64,000 nucleotides of DNA from Methylicorpusculum sp. (GCF_030651835.1 NZ_JAUSBX010000056.1:1-64000); one strand, 5' to 3'. Shown: positions 44,701-54,634, counted from the stretch's first letter. The notes: generated by a model from the sequence alone, not told the origin. Numbers and translations: made by a program.

Positions 44701-45101
44701 GAGCTTGCCTTTCAAATGAAGTTTCATAGCCCCTGATGAGGCAGTCTGTAAAATGTAACCTGATTATAAAGATGCTTCAGCAACAACGTCTTTCCGGCAG
44801 GGATTGCCGGAATCCAGAGCACAAGGATGTGTTCGGCGCTCGCCATCCATGGCATCCGGATCTCGGCAATCCCTAACGAGATGACGATTTATGACTGAGC
44901 TGATTGATATTTATAATCAGGAAATGTAATCCCACAAACGGTGTAATAAAGCAGCGTTAGGATAAGCTTTTTTAGCGTTAAGGTTAAGCTTAATGAATTA
45001 AAACACTGGTGCATAATCGGCATCAGTTTCCCGAATTCATCTAGGGTTTTGGGCGCTAAATAACTTCCCGAAACATTATGCCTTGAAGCGGGGGTTCACT
45101 T

Positions 45102-45143
45102 CAGCGATTCCCAGTTTGATATTTTCAGCGTCATTTTGCCTAT
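45102..45143. mobile_element. MITE-like element, left-end fragment
   Basis: The sequence CAGCGATTCCCAGTTTGATA continues with TTTTCAGCGTCATTTTGCC and matches the left end of the copy at 4739 almost base for base. The right part is missing. Confidence 0.55.
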
Positions 45144-45162
45144 TCAAAAAACTCACGGACAT

Positions 45163-45200
45163 AAAAAAACCGGCAGTCTGTTAAAACAGTGCCGGTTTAT
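45163..45200 (-). terminator. Rho-independent terminator of the cold-shock gene
   Basis: On the minus strand the stem AACCGGCA...TGCCGGTT is followed by a run of seven T. It lies about 70 bp after the stop codon of the cold-shock protein gene. Confidence 0.88.
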
Positions 45201-45268
45201 TTACTGAGCAGAAGATGACTAACTTAAATGATTAGTCGACTTTCCAAACCCCAGAAGTTTTTTATAAC

Positions 45269-45481
45269 TTAGATAACGCTGACTTCTTCAGCTTGTGGGC
45301 CTTTTACGCCCATGCCAAGCTTGAATTTTACAGCTTGACCTTCATTCAACGATCTGTAACCGCTGGTATCCAAGATATTTTTAAAATGTACGAAAACGTC
45401 AGGACCTTGTTTCTGTTCGATAAAGCCAAAGCCTTTATCAGAGTTAAACCATTTGACGGTGCCGGTAGTCATTGTAGACAT
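45269..45481 (-). CDS. Cold-shock domain protein (CspA family)
   Basis: This 70-residue single cold-shock domain protein has both RNA-binding motifs: KGFGFI (RNP1) and DVFVHF (RNP2). Such proteins melt mRNA structure, often during cold adaptation. The ATG at 45481 follows an AGGA site with good spacing. A strong sigma-70 promoter lies about 140 nt upstream, leaving a long untranslated leader as in cold-inducible csp genes. A canonical terminator follows. Confidence 0.95.
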   Translation of the reverse strand: MSTMTTGTVKWFNSDKGFGFIEQKQGPDVFVHFKNILDTSGYRSLNEGQAVKFKLGMGVKGPQAEEVSVI

Positions 45482-45628
45482 AATAAGTCCTAAGAAAAAT
45501 AAATATAAAGCCTAAAAAGGCGGTAGCGCTGGTAAATTTGGAAATTACTGATGGAGAACAGGACGAAAGACTACAGACGAGACATCGAGCGGTAAACAAA
45601 GGTAAAGTACATTTTCTAGCTGGTGATC

Positions 45629-45656
45629 ATTGTAGGCTTAATATCCGGCTTGTCAA
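45629..45656 (-). promoter_or_regulatory. Sigma-70 promoter of the cold-shock gene with long leader
   Basis: On the minus strand the -35 box TTGACA (45651-45656) and the -10 box TACAAT (45629-45634) are separated by 16 bp. Transcription would start near 45622, about 140 nt before the start codon. Long leaders of this kind control translation of cold-shock mRNAs by refolding. Confidence 0.8.
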
Positions 45657-45838
45657 TTTTTATTTAAGAACAGCCGCTTTTCTAACATTGACTACGCTTC
45701 ACTATTGAAAGATCTCGGGGTTAAATCCAAAGATCTTCACCTCCAGCTTGGCTTGATCTGATGTTCGAAAGTTGCAAATAATCTTCTATCGGCATGACTT
45801 AGCGTTAGAATAAACATTTTAAGATAAGGTTAAGCTCA

Positions 45839-46963
45839 ATGGCTGAGAACGTATCCAGGCCAAGTATAGAAATCACACATCAAAAAAATGTCCGTATCAT
45901 ACGTTTGCGCGGTGCCTGGACATTACTTAGCCTGAAAGATCATCCATTCCTTGCCAAAGAGTTAGCTGCTTGCCGGGCGTTACCCACTCCACACTGGCAC
46001 CTGTCGGACATAGACACACTGGACAGCGCGGGTGCTTTTGTCATTTGGCAAGCCTGGGGCAAAACGATACCCGAACAGACTCAACTCAAACCGGATCATC
46101 AGAATCTATTTAAACGCTGGCAAGAATGTCCGCCTATTCAGCGAGTCAAAACGAAAAAAGACCTGACCCACCAATTACTCAGTGTGAGCGAGCAAATAAG
46201 AGGCGTACTCAGGCAGATCCACGACGGTGTCATTTTGGTCGGCCAGCTTGTTCTGGATTTTTTGTATTTGCTCAGAAAACCCGGAGAGATACCCTGGGCC
46301 GAAATTTCTATGACTATTTTTGATGCCGGGGTTCGTGCATTAGGCATTACCGCATTGGTTGGTTTTTTAATCGGTGTCGTCTTAAGTTATTTATCCGCCT
46401 TACAATTGCAAGCCTTCGGAGCGGAAATCTATATTATCGACATTCTGGGCTTGAGCATCTTGCGGGAACTAGGCCCACTGCTGGCGGCTATTCTCGTTGC
46501 CGGTCGTTCGGGATCAGCCATGACGGCACAAATCGGTATCATGCGCGTGACTGAAGAGCTGGATGCGCTTTCCGCAATGGGCATTTCGCACTCACTGCGA
46601 CTGATTTTTCCCAAAGTGATCGCTTTGTTGGTTACGCTGCCTTTGCTGACGATATGGACCGACGTTGCCGCTTTACTCGGCGGCATGTTATCGGCCAATC
46701 ATCAACTGGATATCAGCATGCAGCAATTTTTTGTGAGACTGCCTAATTCGGTACCTCTGGTAAATATTTTCATCGGACTGTTAAAAGCCTCCGTGTTTGG
46801 CGTACTGATTGCGTTGGTTGCCTGCCACTTTGGCTTTATGATAAAACCCAATACCGAGAGCTTAGGCAACGAAACAACGAACTCCGTCGTCGCGGCGATT
46901 ACCATCGTTATCATGACGGATGCTGTATTTGCTATTCTCTTTATGAAAGTAGGGATGCCATGA
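45839..46963 (+). CDS. MlaE family ABC transporter permease with N-terminal STAS domain
   Basis: This 374-residue protein combines a STAS-like domain (residues about 10-95, containing HLSDIDTLDSAGAFVIW) with an MlaE-type permease (about 110-374). The permease has the family segment ELGPLLAAILVAGRSGSAM, then TAQIGIMRVTEELDALSAMG. MlaE permeases move phospholipids or related lipids between inner and outer membranes in complexes with MCE proteins. The STAS fusion replaces a separate MlaB. It is the first gene of a four-gene set, overlapping the ATPase gene by ATGA. Confidence 0.93.
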   Translation: MAENVSRPSIEITHQKNVRIIRLRGAWTLLSLKDHPFLAKELAACRALPTPHWHLSDIDTLDSAGAFVIWQAWGKTIPEQTQLKPDHQNLFKRWQECPPIQRVKTKKDLTHQLLSVSEQIRGVLRQIHDGVILVGQLVLDFLYLLRKPGEIPWAEISMTIFDAGVRALGITALVGFLIGVVLSYLSALQLQAFGAEIYIIDILGLSILRELGPLLAAILVAGRSGSAMTAQIGIMRVTEELDALSAMGISHSLRLIFPKVIALLVTLPLLTIWTDVAALLGGMLSANHQLDISMQQFFVRLPNSVPLVNIFIGLLKASVFGVLIALVACHFGFMIKPNTESLGNETTNSVVAAITIVIMTDAVFAILFMKVGMP

Positions 46964-47727
46964 AAGTGACACCCGCCATCGTTATTGAAAATGTATGGAC
47001 ACAATTCGGCAAAAAAATCATCCATCGCGACATCAGTTTCACGCTGGAAAGAGGCCAGATTTTAGGACTGGTTGGCGCATCCGGTTGCGGAAAAACGACG
47101 TTGCTGCGAGAAATGATAGGCCTTCAAGCTCCCAGCCAAGGGCGATTGTCCATACTGGGCCATGACATCAACTACCGGCAGCCGCATGCCTCAGGACAAC
47201 TTAAAAACCAATGCGGTGTGTTATTTCAAAAAGGCGCCTTATTCAGTTCACTTGACGTGTTCGAGAACATCGCTTTTCCATTGCGGGAACTTAAACTTAA
47301 CAATCCTTCACTGATCGAACATCTGGTCAATTTAAAGCTGAGCATGGTCGGCCTTGAACCGCAAGATGCCTGGCTGAAGCCTGCCGAACTTTCAGGCGGG
47401 ATGATCAAGCGTGTTGCGCTGGCCAGAGCGCTGATCCTTGAACCCAAATTACTGCTCCTGGATGAACCCACCTCGGGACTTGATCCCATTGCCAGCCAGG
47501 GCTTTGTCGATTTGCTGGATGCGCTGCACAATGAACTGAATTTTACCGTCGTCATGGTCACTCACGATTTGAATGTATTGAACGACTTGTGTACAAAAGT
47601 AGCCGTTCTGGCGGACCAGCAACTTATCGCCTATGGGCCGGTAAGCGCTGTGCTAAACTGCGACCATTCCTTTGTCCGGCAGTTTTTTCATAACAAAAAT
47701 GCCGAAAAAATATTTTTGCATCAATGA
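46960..47727 (+). CDS. MlaF-like ABC transporter ATP-binding protein
   Basis: This 255-residue ATPase has Walker A GASGCGKT, the signature LSGGMIKRVALARA and Walker B LLLLDEPTSGLDP. The LSGGM variant is typical of MlaF-type ATPases. It powers the MlaE-like permease encoded just upstream, with which it overlaps by four bases. The downstream MCE gene starts 8 bp after its stop. Confidence 0.94.
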   Translation: MKVTPAIVIENVWTQFGKKIIHRDISFTLERGQILGLVGASGCGKTTLLREMIGLQAPSQGRLSILGHDINYRQPHASGQLKNQCGVLFQKGALFSSLDVFENIAFPLRELKLNNPSLIEHLVNLKLSMVGLEPQDAWLKPAELSGGMIKRVALARALILEPKLLLLDEPTSGLDPIASQGFVDLLDALHNELNFTVVMVTHDLNVLNDLCTKVAVLADQQLIAYGPVSAVLNCDHSFVRQFFHNKNAEKIFLHQ

Positions 47728-47735
47728 GGTAAAAC

Positions 47736-48653
47736 TTGGGTAGAAATACACACGCGTTTATAACCGGTCTTTTTTTATTGATCTTGCTGACCGGCACCGC
47801 TGTAATTATTTACTGGCTCGGCAATTTTGAAAAAGAACGAGAGCTTTATGTAATCTCTACGCGCGGCTCCGTTACAGGCCTGAATCCGGAATCAACCGTA
47901 TTTTACCGGGGTATTGCTGTCGGCAAGGTAAGGCGCGTCTACTTTGATACCGAAGATCCCTTAACCATACTTATTCCAATAGAGGTTGAGAAAGGCCTAA
48001 ATTTCACCCGTGGGCTCTATGCCACACTGAGATTGAAAGGCGTCACCGGACTAACTCAAATTGATTTGCAAGACGCAGGCAACAATAAAGCCCTGTTGCC
48101 CCCGGGAGGCTTGAGTCCACGCGACTTTATTCCTCTACTGCCTTCATTAACCGACCGGCTCATGGACTCAGGACAGGATATCCTGGCAAAAGCCGAAAAA
48201 TTAATGGCACGACTCGATCATTTCTTAAGTGAAGAAAATGAAGCGGAAGGCGTAGCCATTCTAAAAAATCTGAATATTGCCAGCAGCAAACTGATCGGTC
48301 TCGAAGACCAACTCAGTGACTTATTGACGGATATGCCGGATGTTAAAAATAACGCTCAAAACACGTTCAAAAATATTGACCGGATGACTCATGATGTCAG
48401 TGAGGCGGCAACCGGCATCAAAACACTCAGCAAAAGGGCCGACGGACTGATAAAAGGGGGCGATAAAGCCACTGAAATTTTAGTTGACACCACCCTGCCC
48501 AAGTTCAATGAAATTATCACTGAACTTCAAGCAACCCTTCAGCAAGTCAGACGCGTGGCATCGCTGGTGCAAGACAATCCTCAGGCATTCATATTAGGTC
48601 CGCCGCGCGAAGAGCCGGGACCTGGCGAACCAGGGTATCAGGAGACACCATGA
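47736..48653 (+). CDS. MlaD family MCE-domain lipid-binding protein
   Basis: This 305-residue protein has one N-terminal membrane helix (FITGLFLLILLTGTAVIIYW), one MCE domain (about residues 35-125, with SVTGLNPESTVFYRGIAVGK and a hydrophobic loop), then a long coiled-coil-like helical tail ending in a proline-rich stretch. MCE proteins form hexameric periplasmic lipid carriers anchored in the inner membrane. The start is a TTG preceded by a good GAGGT site; no ATG lies nearby in frame. It overlaps the lipoprotein gene by ATGA. Confidence 0.93.
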   Translation: MGRNTHAFITGLFLLILLTGTAVIIYWLGNFEKERELYVISTRGSVTGLNPESTVFYRGIAVGKVRRVYFDTEDPLTILIPIEVEKGLNFTRGLYATLRLKGVTGLTQIDLQDAGNNKALLPPGGLSPRDFIPLLPSLTDRLMDSGQDILAKAEKLMARLDHFLSEENEAEGVAILKNLNIASSKLIGLEDQLSDLLTDMPDVKNNAQNTFKNIDRMTHDVSEAATGIKTLSKRADGLIKGGDKATEILVDTTLPKFNEIITELQATLQQVRRVASLVQDNPQAFILGPPREEPGPGEPGYQETP

Positions 48654-49228
48654 CACAGTTATCATTGATCATTCGCACAACACTAATCCTGCTAAGCACC
48701 TTAATGATGGGTTGCAACGCGTTTAATAAACCTTTAAGCACTGCGCAACATGACCTGGGGCCGCTAACTGAAATAACGTCCCATGACGACCTCAATGCAG
48801 ACAGGCGCATGATCATCTCCGCACCTGAGTGGCTGAACGATAACCGCCTCCGCTATCGTCAACTCTACAAAACACCTACGCTGGTAAAAGCCTATTCGCT
48901 GGATCGCTGGGTAGCGCCACCCACACAGTTATTACGGCGATACTTTGCATCCCTGCCGCTGCCTCCGGACACCCAATTACGCTTACAGGTGATCGACTTT
49001 GAACAGCAGTTTGACAGCGCCCATTCAGCAAAAAGTCTGTTCAGCTTCTCGGCTGAATTATTCGACAAAGACAAAAAAGCTATCGGCACCCGTTTTTTTC
49101 GCTTGGAAGAAGCCAATGAATCCGCGGATGCCCAAGGCGCAATAAAGAGTTTTGTCACGCTGACGCGGCAAGCCAAAAACGAACTCATTAGCTGGCTAAG
49201 CCAAACAACTTCGGCATCTGCAAACTAA
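48650..49228 (+). CDS. ABC-type transport auxiliary lipoprotein (PqiC/LptE-like superfamily)
   Basis: This 192-residue lipoprotein has a signal peptide with lipobox MMGC (cysteine at residue 23). The mature domain begins with YSLDRWVAPPTQLLRRYF, the pattern of the ABC-type uncharacterised transport auxiliary family. It continues with LRLQVIDFEQQFD and ends in a helix with ESADAQGAIKSFVTL. Such lipoproteins sit on the outer membrane end of MCE transport systems. It closes the lipid transport operon. Confidence 0.88.
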   Translation: MTQLSLIIRTTLILLSTLMMGCNAFNKPLSTAQHDLGPLTEITSHDDLNADRRMIISAPEWLNDNRLRYRQLYKTPTLVKAYSLDRWVAPPTQLLRRYFASLPLPPDTQLRLQVIDFEQQFDSAHSAKSLFSFSAELFDKDKKAIGTRFFRLEEANESADAQGAIKSFVTLTRQAKNELISWLSQTTSASAN

Positions 49229-49240
49229 ACACCGCTAACG

Positions 49241-50158
49241 ATGATTGATGTCGAAGATCTGATTTTTGAATACCCGGGCCTGCGGGCATTGGATGATGTT
49301 TCTTTTCATATACAACGAGGCAGCATAACCGCATTGACCGGGCCAAACGGCGCGGGAAAAACCACGCTGTTACGCTGCATGGCAGCGCTGGATCAGCCGG
49401 TCAGCGGAGCCATTAGAATCGCGGGTATTGATGTCCTGGAACAGCCGCGCGATTGCCATCGCATCATCGGTTATTTATCCGACTTTTTCGGACTGTATCA
49501 ACGACTGACTGTCCGGCAATGCCTGCATTATGTAGCCCGCGCCCAAGGAATAGACGAACAGAATTGCGATGCGGCGATTGCCGATGTATGCCGGCGTCTT
49601 CATATTCTGGAGCGACTGGAGATGCGTCCCGGCGAATTGTCACGCGGACTGCGTCAACGCGTCGCCATAGCCCAAGCCATCATCCATCAACCTCAGGTTG
49701 TCCTGCTCGATGAACCCGCATCCGGACTGGATCCGGAAGCGCGCCATGAGCTGGCCGAACTCTTTCTGGATTTACAACAACAGGGCATGACGCTACTGGT
49801 TTCCTCGCACATCCTCGCAGAACTTGAAGCCTATTGCAGTGACATGCTGGTGCTGCGTCAGGGACGGATTGTCGAACAGGTAGCAATAAAATCTCGCAGT
49901 TTCTTCAGTACTCCCTATAAATTGGTACTGGCAACAGCGGTTAACAATCTCAAGGAAATACTCAATCGATTGACCGGCATCAGTGTGTTAAAAATAGAAA
50001 GCAATCAACAAGCCTGGCTGACAATTGACGGTGATGCCAAGCAGCAGCACCATGTTTTAAAACAGTTACTGGCACTGGATTTACCGGTATGCGAGTTCGC
50101 TCCCGCCCCCGGAAATCTGCAGGACGCTTATCTGGAAACCATCAAACTTCGCCCATGA
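49241..50158 (+). CDS. ABC transporter ATP-binding protein (ABC-2 type exporter)
   Basis: This 305-residue ATPase has Walker A GPNGAGKT, a signature reading LSRGLRQRVAIAQA (glycine replaced at the second position) and Walker B VVLLDEPASGLDPEA, followed by an accessory C-terminal domain of about 90 residues. It belongs to the ABC-2 (CcmA/NatA-like) exporters. The membrane partner gene overlaps its stop by ATGA. The pair starts 12 bp after the Mla-type set and may share its transcript. Substrate unknown. Confidence 0.92.
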   Translation: MIDVEDLIFEYPGLRALDDVSFHIQRGSITALTGPNGAGKTTLLRCMAALDQPVSGAIRIAGIDVLEQPRDCHRIIGYLSDFFGLYQRLTVRQCLHYVARAQGIDEQNCDAAIADVCRRLHILERLEMRPGELSRGLRQRVAIAQAIIHQPQVVLLDEPASGLDPEARHELAELFLDLQQQGMTLLVSSHILAELEAYCSDMLVLRQGRIVEQVAIKSRSFFSTPYKLVLATAVNNLKEILNRLTGISVLKIESNQQAWLTIDGDAKQQHHVLKQLLALDLPVCEFAPAPGNLQDAYLETIKLRP

Positions 50159-51441
50159 ATATCAATCCTGAGTTTCAGCGGCAACTTTATCTGGAATGTT
50201 CGCAAGCAAGGCTGATCGGCATTCCTTTGCTTCTTTGCGCCGTTTTCACATTCAGCTATTTTGTTGATAACCACCAATTGGCAAGCGGCACCGCACAAAT
50301 TGCCATGACATTGTTTCTGATCATCACGCTGCTATGGGGTGCCCGGCAAACGATGGATAGCGTGGTAGAGGAATACCGCGACCGCACCTGGGATACTCAG
50401 CGTTTATCGGCATTAAGCCCATGGCAGATGGCCTGGGGCAAATGGCTGGGCAGCACGATCATGGTCTGGTATGCCGGATTGCTTTGCCTGCTGGTTTATC
50501 TAATTGCCAGCGATCAAGGACGCCCTCTGTTTTGGTCGTGTTTTTATGCAACCGCTGGCGCTGTGCTGGTGCAAGGAATCAGTCTTTTATTGGGTCAAAT
50601 CAGTGCTCGTCAGGGACACACCAAGACCGGTTCAACGCTGTTAATCGTGCTATTAGGCGTGTTCATCATCGCGCCATGGAATCGCTTCGCCAGTTTGGGC
50701 TATTTTCAGCAAACGGCAGCGGTAAACTGGTATGACTCGCGCATCATTCAGCAGGATTTTGAACTGATCAGTCTGTTATTGGCATTATTCTGGTGCAGCA
50801 TGGGTAACTTCCGGTTGATGTCCCAGGAATTGGGAATACGAACAATGCCCTGGTCCTGGCTGGCATTTGCGGGATTTTTGATCATCTATCTGGGCGGTTT
50901 CCTGCCCGGCACCTCATATCCGTTTTCACTGATGGCATTTATGGTTTGCATCACGCTCAGCTATATCGGTGTTGTGGTCGAACGTAACGAAGCCATTCGT
51001 ATCAAACGGTTGTTGACTTACCTGCAGCAACACAATTGGCGGCGAAGCGCGGAAGAATTGCCGATCTGGTGTGTCAGCTTACTGTTAGCTACACCTTTCT
51101 CGCTGCTGCTCAGCGTGTCTGAACATCCTATGCGCAATGTGGGCAACAGCTTTCATTTTTATCCGCTGCCGGTTTTATTGCTGTTACTGCGCGATGTGGC
51201 TTTGTACCTGTTTTTCAGCTACGGCAAAAATCCGCAACGCGCTTTAAGCTTAACCCTGCTGTGGGGTGTGTTGTTGTATGGCATCCTTCCGGGACTGTTT
51301 ACTCTGGTCGGGCAAAATTGGCTGGCCGCGTTGTTTTTTCCGCTATGGGCGGATTCGGCAGGTGGCGCTCTGGTTTGTGCATTATTACAAACCGCTGTGT
51401 TGTCAGCATTACTCTACAAACGCTGGCAGGAGAGCGTTTGA
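50155..51441 (+). CDS. ABC-2 type transporter permease
   Basis: This 428-residue membrane protein has about 10-12 hydrophobic helices and an N-terminal cytoplasmic element with DRTWDTQRLSALSPWQMAWGK, a pattern common in ABC-2 permeases. I set the start at the ATG 50155, which overlaps the ATPase gene stop as ATGA; the frame is open upstream, but the extra residues (RVRSRPRKSAG...) are read-through of the other gene's C-terminus. It pairs with the upstream ATPase. Confidence 0.88.
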   Translation: MNINPEFQRQLYLECSQARLIGIPLLLCAVFTFSYFVDNHQLASGTAQIAMTLFLIITLLWGARQTMDSVVEEYRDRTWDTQRLSALSPWQMAWGKWLGSTIMVWYAGLLCLLVYLIASDQGRPLFWSCFYATAGAVLVQGISLLLGQISARQGHTKTGSTLLIVLLGVFIIAPWNRFASLGYFQQTAAVNWYDSRIIQQDFELISLLLALFWCSMGNFRLMSQELGIRTMPWSWLAFAGFLIIYLGGFLPGTSYPFSLMAFMVCITLSYIGVVVERNEAIRIKRLLTYLQQHNWRRSAEELPIWCVSLLLATPFSLLLSVSEHPMRNVGNSFHFYPLPVLLLLLRDVALYLFFSYGKNPQRALSLTLLWGVLLYGILPGLFTLVGQNWLAALFFPLWADSAGGALVCALLQTAVLSALLYKRWQESV

Positions 51442-51491
51442 TCCTGACGGTCATAAAGATGTTATGGGAAGTGCTGACGATTAGGCTGCGG

Positions 51492-52820
51492 TTACTCGGC
51501 ATCCGCGTGCTCGGCCAAGGCACGGCCTCTTGCTTCATTGACATGACGGCTGAACAAGAACGCTGCGCCGAACAAGACAATACAGAATAAAATTGCGCTT
51601 TTCAGACCGACTAGCATCTGCAGCAGCCCAAGACCCAATAAACCCGTCATCCCGGCCAGCTTCATCGACAAGCCCCAAAAACCGAAATACTCGGCTGAAC
51701 GAGACAACGGCGAAAACAGGCCCACCAGTGTTCGAGTGGATGACTGACAGGAACCCAGGCACAAACCCGCCAGACCGCCTACCAGCAAAAAGACATACTG
51801 CGCCTGCCAATCCACGCCAAAGTGTATTCGCAGGGCATCACTTATCGCCGGGGTCAAATAAATCAGCGCGATGGCCAGCATCCATAATACCAATGTCAAT
51901 CGGTAGGTAAACATGGCTCCGAGGCGATCCTGAACAAAGCCGAAGGCAACCGCGCCAAGTGCTGCGGTAATCTGTACGATTATAAACATCCAGGTTCTGA
52001 CCTGCTCGTCCCAGCCGATAATCTGCGCACCATAGATAAAGGCATAGGTGATGATGATGTAGATGCCGCACATCGAGAAAAAAATTGACACCAAAAGAAC
52101 CGCCAGATCGCGGCGATCCTTGATATGCTCAATCGTAGATCGCACTCGGCTGATACCTAGTCGCAAGTAGCCGGTTCCAGGCGGCAAAGGTTTGGACACG
52201 CCGCGTTCCCTGACCCACAAAAAAGTAGGAATGGCCGCAACAAGAAAGAAAAAAGCAGCCCAGGGTCCAACCCAGCGAATGCTCTCGAAATTTTCGGCGC
52301 TCACCTCACCCAGAACCAATAACACGAAAACAGCCGAAACCATACCGCCTATATACCCTAGCGCCCAACCAAATCCGGAAATCTTTCCCAGGTCTTCGGG
52401 AGGCCCGAGCTCGGGCAAAAATGCGGCAATAAAGGCCTCGCCTATCGAATACGCGAAATTGGAAACGATTAACAGCAACACACCCAGCCAGGCATAACCC
52501 GGAGCCACAAAATAGAGCGCCCCGGTACTGATGACGGTCAACAGATAACTGGCAAATAAAAAGCGTTTTTTGCTGCCCGTGTAATCCATCACGGCACCGG
52601 CAATAGGCGAGAGAATGACCACCCCTAAATAACCTAAAGCCAGCGATAGGCTCCAAAGAAAATTACCGAGGCGATAGTCAGGCGCATCACCCACGATAAC
52701 CCGGGTGAACAGATCACCAAATACAACCGTTACGATCAATAGGGTATAGGCCTGGTTAGCGAAATCGAACATCGCCCAGCCCACTATTTCTTTATTGGAT
52801 GCTCTCAGACGCTGAGTCAT
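51492..52820 (-). CDS. MFS transporter, UMF1/Atg22 family
   Basis: This 442-residue protein has about 12 membrane helices and the family N-terminus EIVGWAMFDFANQAYTLLI, which is diagnostic for the UMF1 (Atg22-like) group of MFS carriers. A later segment GGLAGLCLGSCQSSTRTLVG is also typical. Substrate in bacteria is not established, though amino acid efflux has been proposed for relatives. It converges with the ABC permease gene. Confidence 0.92.
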   Translation of the reverse strand: MTQRLRASNKEIVGWAMFDFANQAYTLLIVTVVFGDLFTRVIVGDAPDYRLGNFLWSLSLALGYLGVVILSPIAGAVMDYTGSKKRFLFASYLLTVISTGALYFVAPGYAWLGVLLLIVSNFAYSIGEAFIAAFLPELGPPEDLGKISGFGWALGYIGGMVSAVFVLLVLGEVSAENFESIRWVGPWAAFFFLVAAIPTFLWVRERGVSKPLPPGTGYLRLGISRVRSTIEHIKDRRDLAVLLVSIFFSMCGIYIIITYAFIYGAQIIGWDEQVRTWMFIIVQITAALGAVAFGFVQDRLGAMFTYRLTLVLWMLAIALIYLTPAISDALRIHFGVDWQAQYVFLLVGGLAGLCLGSCQSSTRTLVGLFSPLSRSAEYFGFWGLSMKLAGMTGLLGLGLLQMLVGLKSAILFCIVLFGAAFLFSRHVNEARGRALAEHADAE

Positions 52821-52894
52821 AAATATCTCCTGCCGGATTAAAACAAGGGATTATTTTACCGGCTTTACGTTTGCCGTTAATTGATACGCATTTT

Positions 52895-52954
52895 GCAGGA
52901 GCGGGCCATGCCCGCGATTGAACCCGCTTAGGTCGCGGGCATGGCCTGCGCCTA
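52895..52954. repeat. REP-like palindromic repeat, copy 2
   Basis: The sequence shares GCAGGAGCGGGCCATGCCCG with copy 1 at 29165. Its inner arms GGCCATGCCCGCGA and TCGCGGGCATGGCC are perfectly complementary, the outer arms less so. It lies between the DbpA and MFS genes. Confidence 0.75.
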
Positions 52955-52990
52955 AAGTCCTGCCTATCGATTCATTGCGATAGCGTTAAC

Positions 52991-54421
52991 TTAGTCCTTC
53001 AATATCCGGACTTTTACTTTTTTGCCTTTGATCTTACCTGTCGACAACTTGCGAACCGCTTCGCGCGCGATATCGCGGGCAACGGCGACAAATGTGGTTT
53101 GATCGGTTATCGTGATTTTACCGACTTGCTCGCGGGTAAATCCGGCTTCGCCGGTAAGCGCACCCAGCACATCACCGGGCCGGATTTTTTCTTTGCGTCC
53201 GCCCAAAATCAGCAGCGTTACCATGGGCGGCAACAGCGGACTATCGTCTCCGCTTTCCAGTGAAGCAAGACTGTGCCACTCCGGTTCGCTGTGGGTCATT
53301 TTTGCGATCGCGTTGACCCGGTGCCATTCTGAAGGACTGCACAGACTCAATGCCCAGCCATTCTCCTCGGCACGACCGGTGCGGCCAATACGATGGATAT
53401 GAATTTCAGGATCAGGTGTCACATCGACATTGATGACTGCTTCAAGTTGATTAATGTCCAGGCCGCGCGCAGCAACATCGGTCGCCACCAGCACCGAACA
53501 ACTGCGATTGGCAAACTGGATCAGCACCTGATCGCGCTCACGCTGTTCTAGATCGCCGTTTAAAGTCAGCGCATGAAAGCCCTGTTTATGCAGGACGTCC
53601 AGCAAGTCGCGGCATTGTTGTTTGGTGTTACAAAAAGCCAGTGTGCTGACCGGGCGATAATGTCTGAGCAAAATGCCAACGGCTTGCAACCGTTCTTCGT
53701 TTTTGATCTCGTAAAAACGCTGGCGAATTTTACTGTCCTCATGCTGTTCCAGTAGCTTCACTTCCTGAGGATTACGCTGAAATTGTTTTGCCAATCGGTC
53801 AATTCCCTCGGGATAAGTCGCCGAAAATAACAAGGTTTGACGCCCTGCCGGACAACGCTTGGCTACGTAGGCGATATCGTCGTAAAACCCCATATCAAGC
53901 ATACGATCGGCCTCATCCAGCACCAGCGTATTAAGCGCTTCCAGATTCAGACTGGCCCGCTGCAGATGATCCATGATCCGGCCCGGAGTACCAACCACGA
54001 TGTGCGCGCCATGTTCCAGACTCGTCATTTGCGGCCGCATCGTAGTGCCACCGCACAATGACAGAATTTTGATGTTGTCCGCAGACCGGGCCAAGCGCCG
54101 AATTTCCTGAGTGACCTGATCGGCCAGTTCTCGCGTCGGGCAAAGAACCATAGCTTGCACCGCAAAACGGCGCGGATTCAGATTGTTCAACAGCGTCAGT
54201 GCAAATGCTGCTGTCTTGCCGCTGCCCGTCTTGGCTTGGGCAATCAAATCGTGACCGGCCAGCGTAATCGGCAGACTGGCCGCCTGAATCGGGGTCATGG
54301 TCAGATATTCAAGCTGCTGCAGCGTCGCCAGCATCGCTTCCGGCAGTGGTAATTGGTTAAAAGAACATCCTGCAGCGTTAACTGAGGACGAGGAAGAGAG
54401 CGTAGGATTAATAGTGTTCAT
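52991..54421 (-). CDS. dbpA: ATP-dependent RNA helicase DbpA
   Basis: This 476-residue DEAD-box helicase has motif I AKTGSGKT, motif II VLDEADRML, motif III SAT and motif VI HRIGRTGR. The C-terminal 75 residues (LLILGGRKEKIRPGDVLGAL onward, ending KGKKVKVRILKD) are the DbpA RNA-binding domain, which targets hairpin 92 of 23S rRNA for large-subunit assembly. Length is normal. It appears to be monocistronic. Confidence 0.95.
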   Translation of the reverse strand: MNTINPTLSSSSSVNAAGCSFNQLPLPEAMLATLQQLEYLTMTPIQAASLPITLAGHDLIAQAKTGSGKTAAFALTLLNNLNPRRFAVQAMVLCPTRELADQVTQEIRRLARSADNIKILSLCGGTTMRPQMTSLEHGAHIVVGTPGRIMDHLQRASLNLEALNTLVLDEADRMLDMGFYDDIAYVAKRCPAGRQTLLFSATYPEGIDRLAKQFQRNPQEVKLLEQHEDSKIRQRFYEIKNEERLQAVGILLRHYRPVSTLAFCNTKQQCRDLLDVLHKQGFHALTLNGDLEQRERDQVLIQFANRSCSVLVATDVAARGLDINQLEAVINVDVTPDPEIHIHRIGRTGRAEENGWALSLCSPSEWHRVNAIAKMTHSEPEWHSLASLESGDDSPLLPPMVTLLILGGRKEKIRPGDVLGALTGEAGFTREQVGKITITDQTTFVAVARDIAREAVRKLSTGKIKGKKVKVRILKD

Positions 54422-54542
54422 AAGCCATTATCCGTAACTGGCAAGGATGTGTCTGTAAAAATTTTGATAACTTTTTCGAAAATCAGAACGCTTGCAGCGT
54501 TTCAGTCAAGCAGAAGCAGGCTCGCTTCATTATTCTTTTTTC

Positions 54543-54571
54543 TTGCAAACAAGAATGATTCGCATTAATAT
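54543..54571 (+). promoter_or_regulatory. Promoter with overlapping Fur box, haem uptake operon
   Basis: The -35 box TTGCAA (54543-54548) and the -10 box TAATAT (54566-54571) are 17 bp apart. The sequence GAATGATTCGCATTAAT (54553-54569) in and beside the spacer resembles the Fur consensus. Iron-replete Fur would block this promoter and so the downstream haem genes. Confidence 0.65.
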
Positions 54572-54634
54572 AAATTCAAATCGTTTCCTGACTCAAGGCT
54601 GACGAAAGATTTTTAGCTTGGCAAGGTACAAATC

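Larger units (their letters stand above)
44701..45268. other. Intergenic region with repeats and the csp terminator
   Basis: The gap contains a TTCCGGCAGGGATTGCCGGAA hairpin repeat at about 44791-44812 and a second half with CGCCATCCATGGC. A MITE left-end fragment (45102-45143) and the cold-shock gene terminator (45163-45200) follow. No gene is supported. Confidence 0.5.
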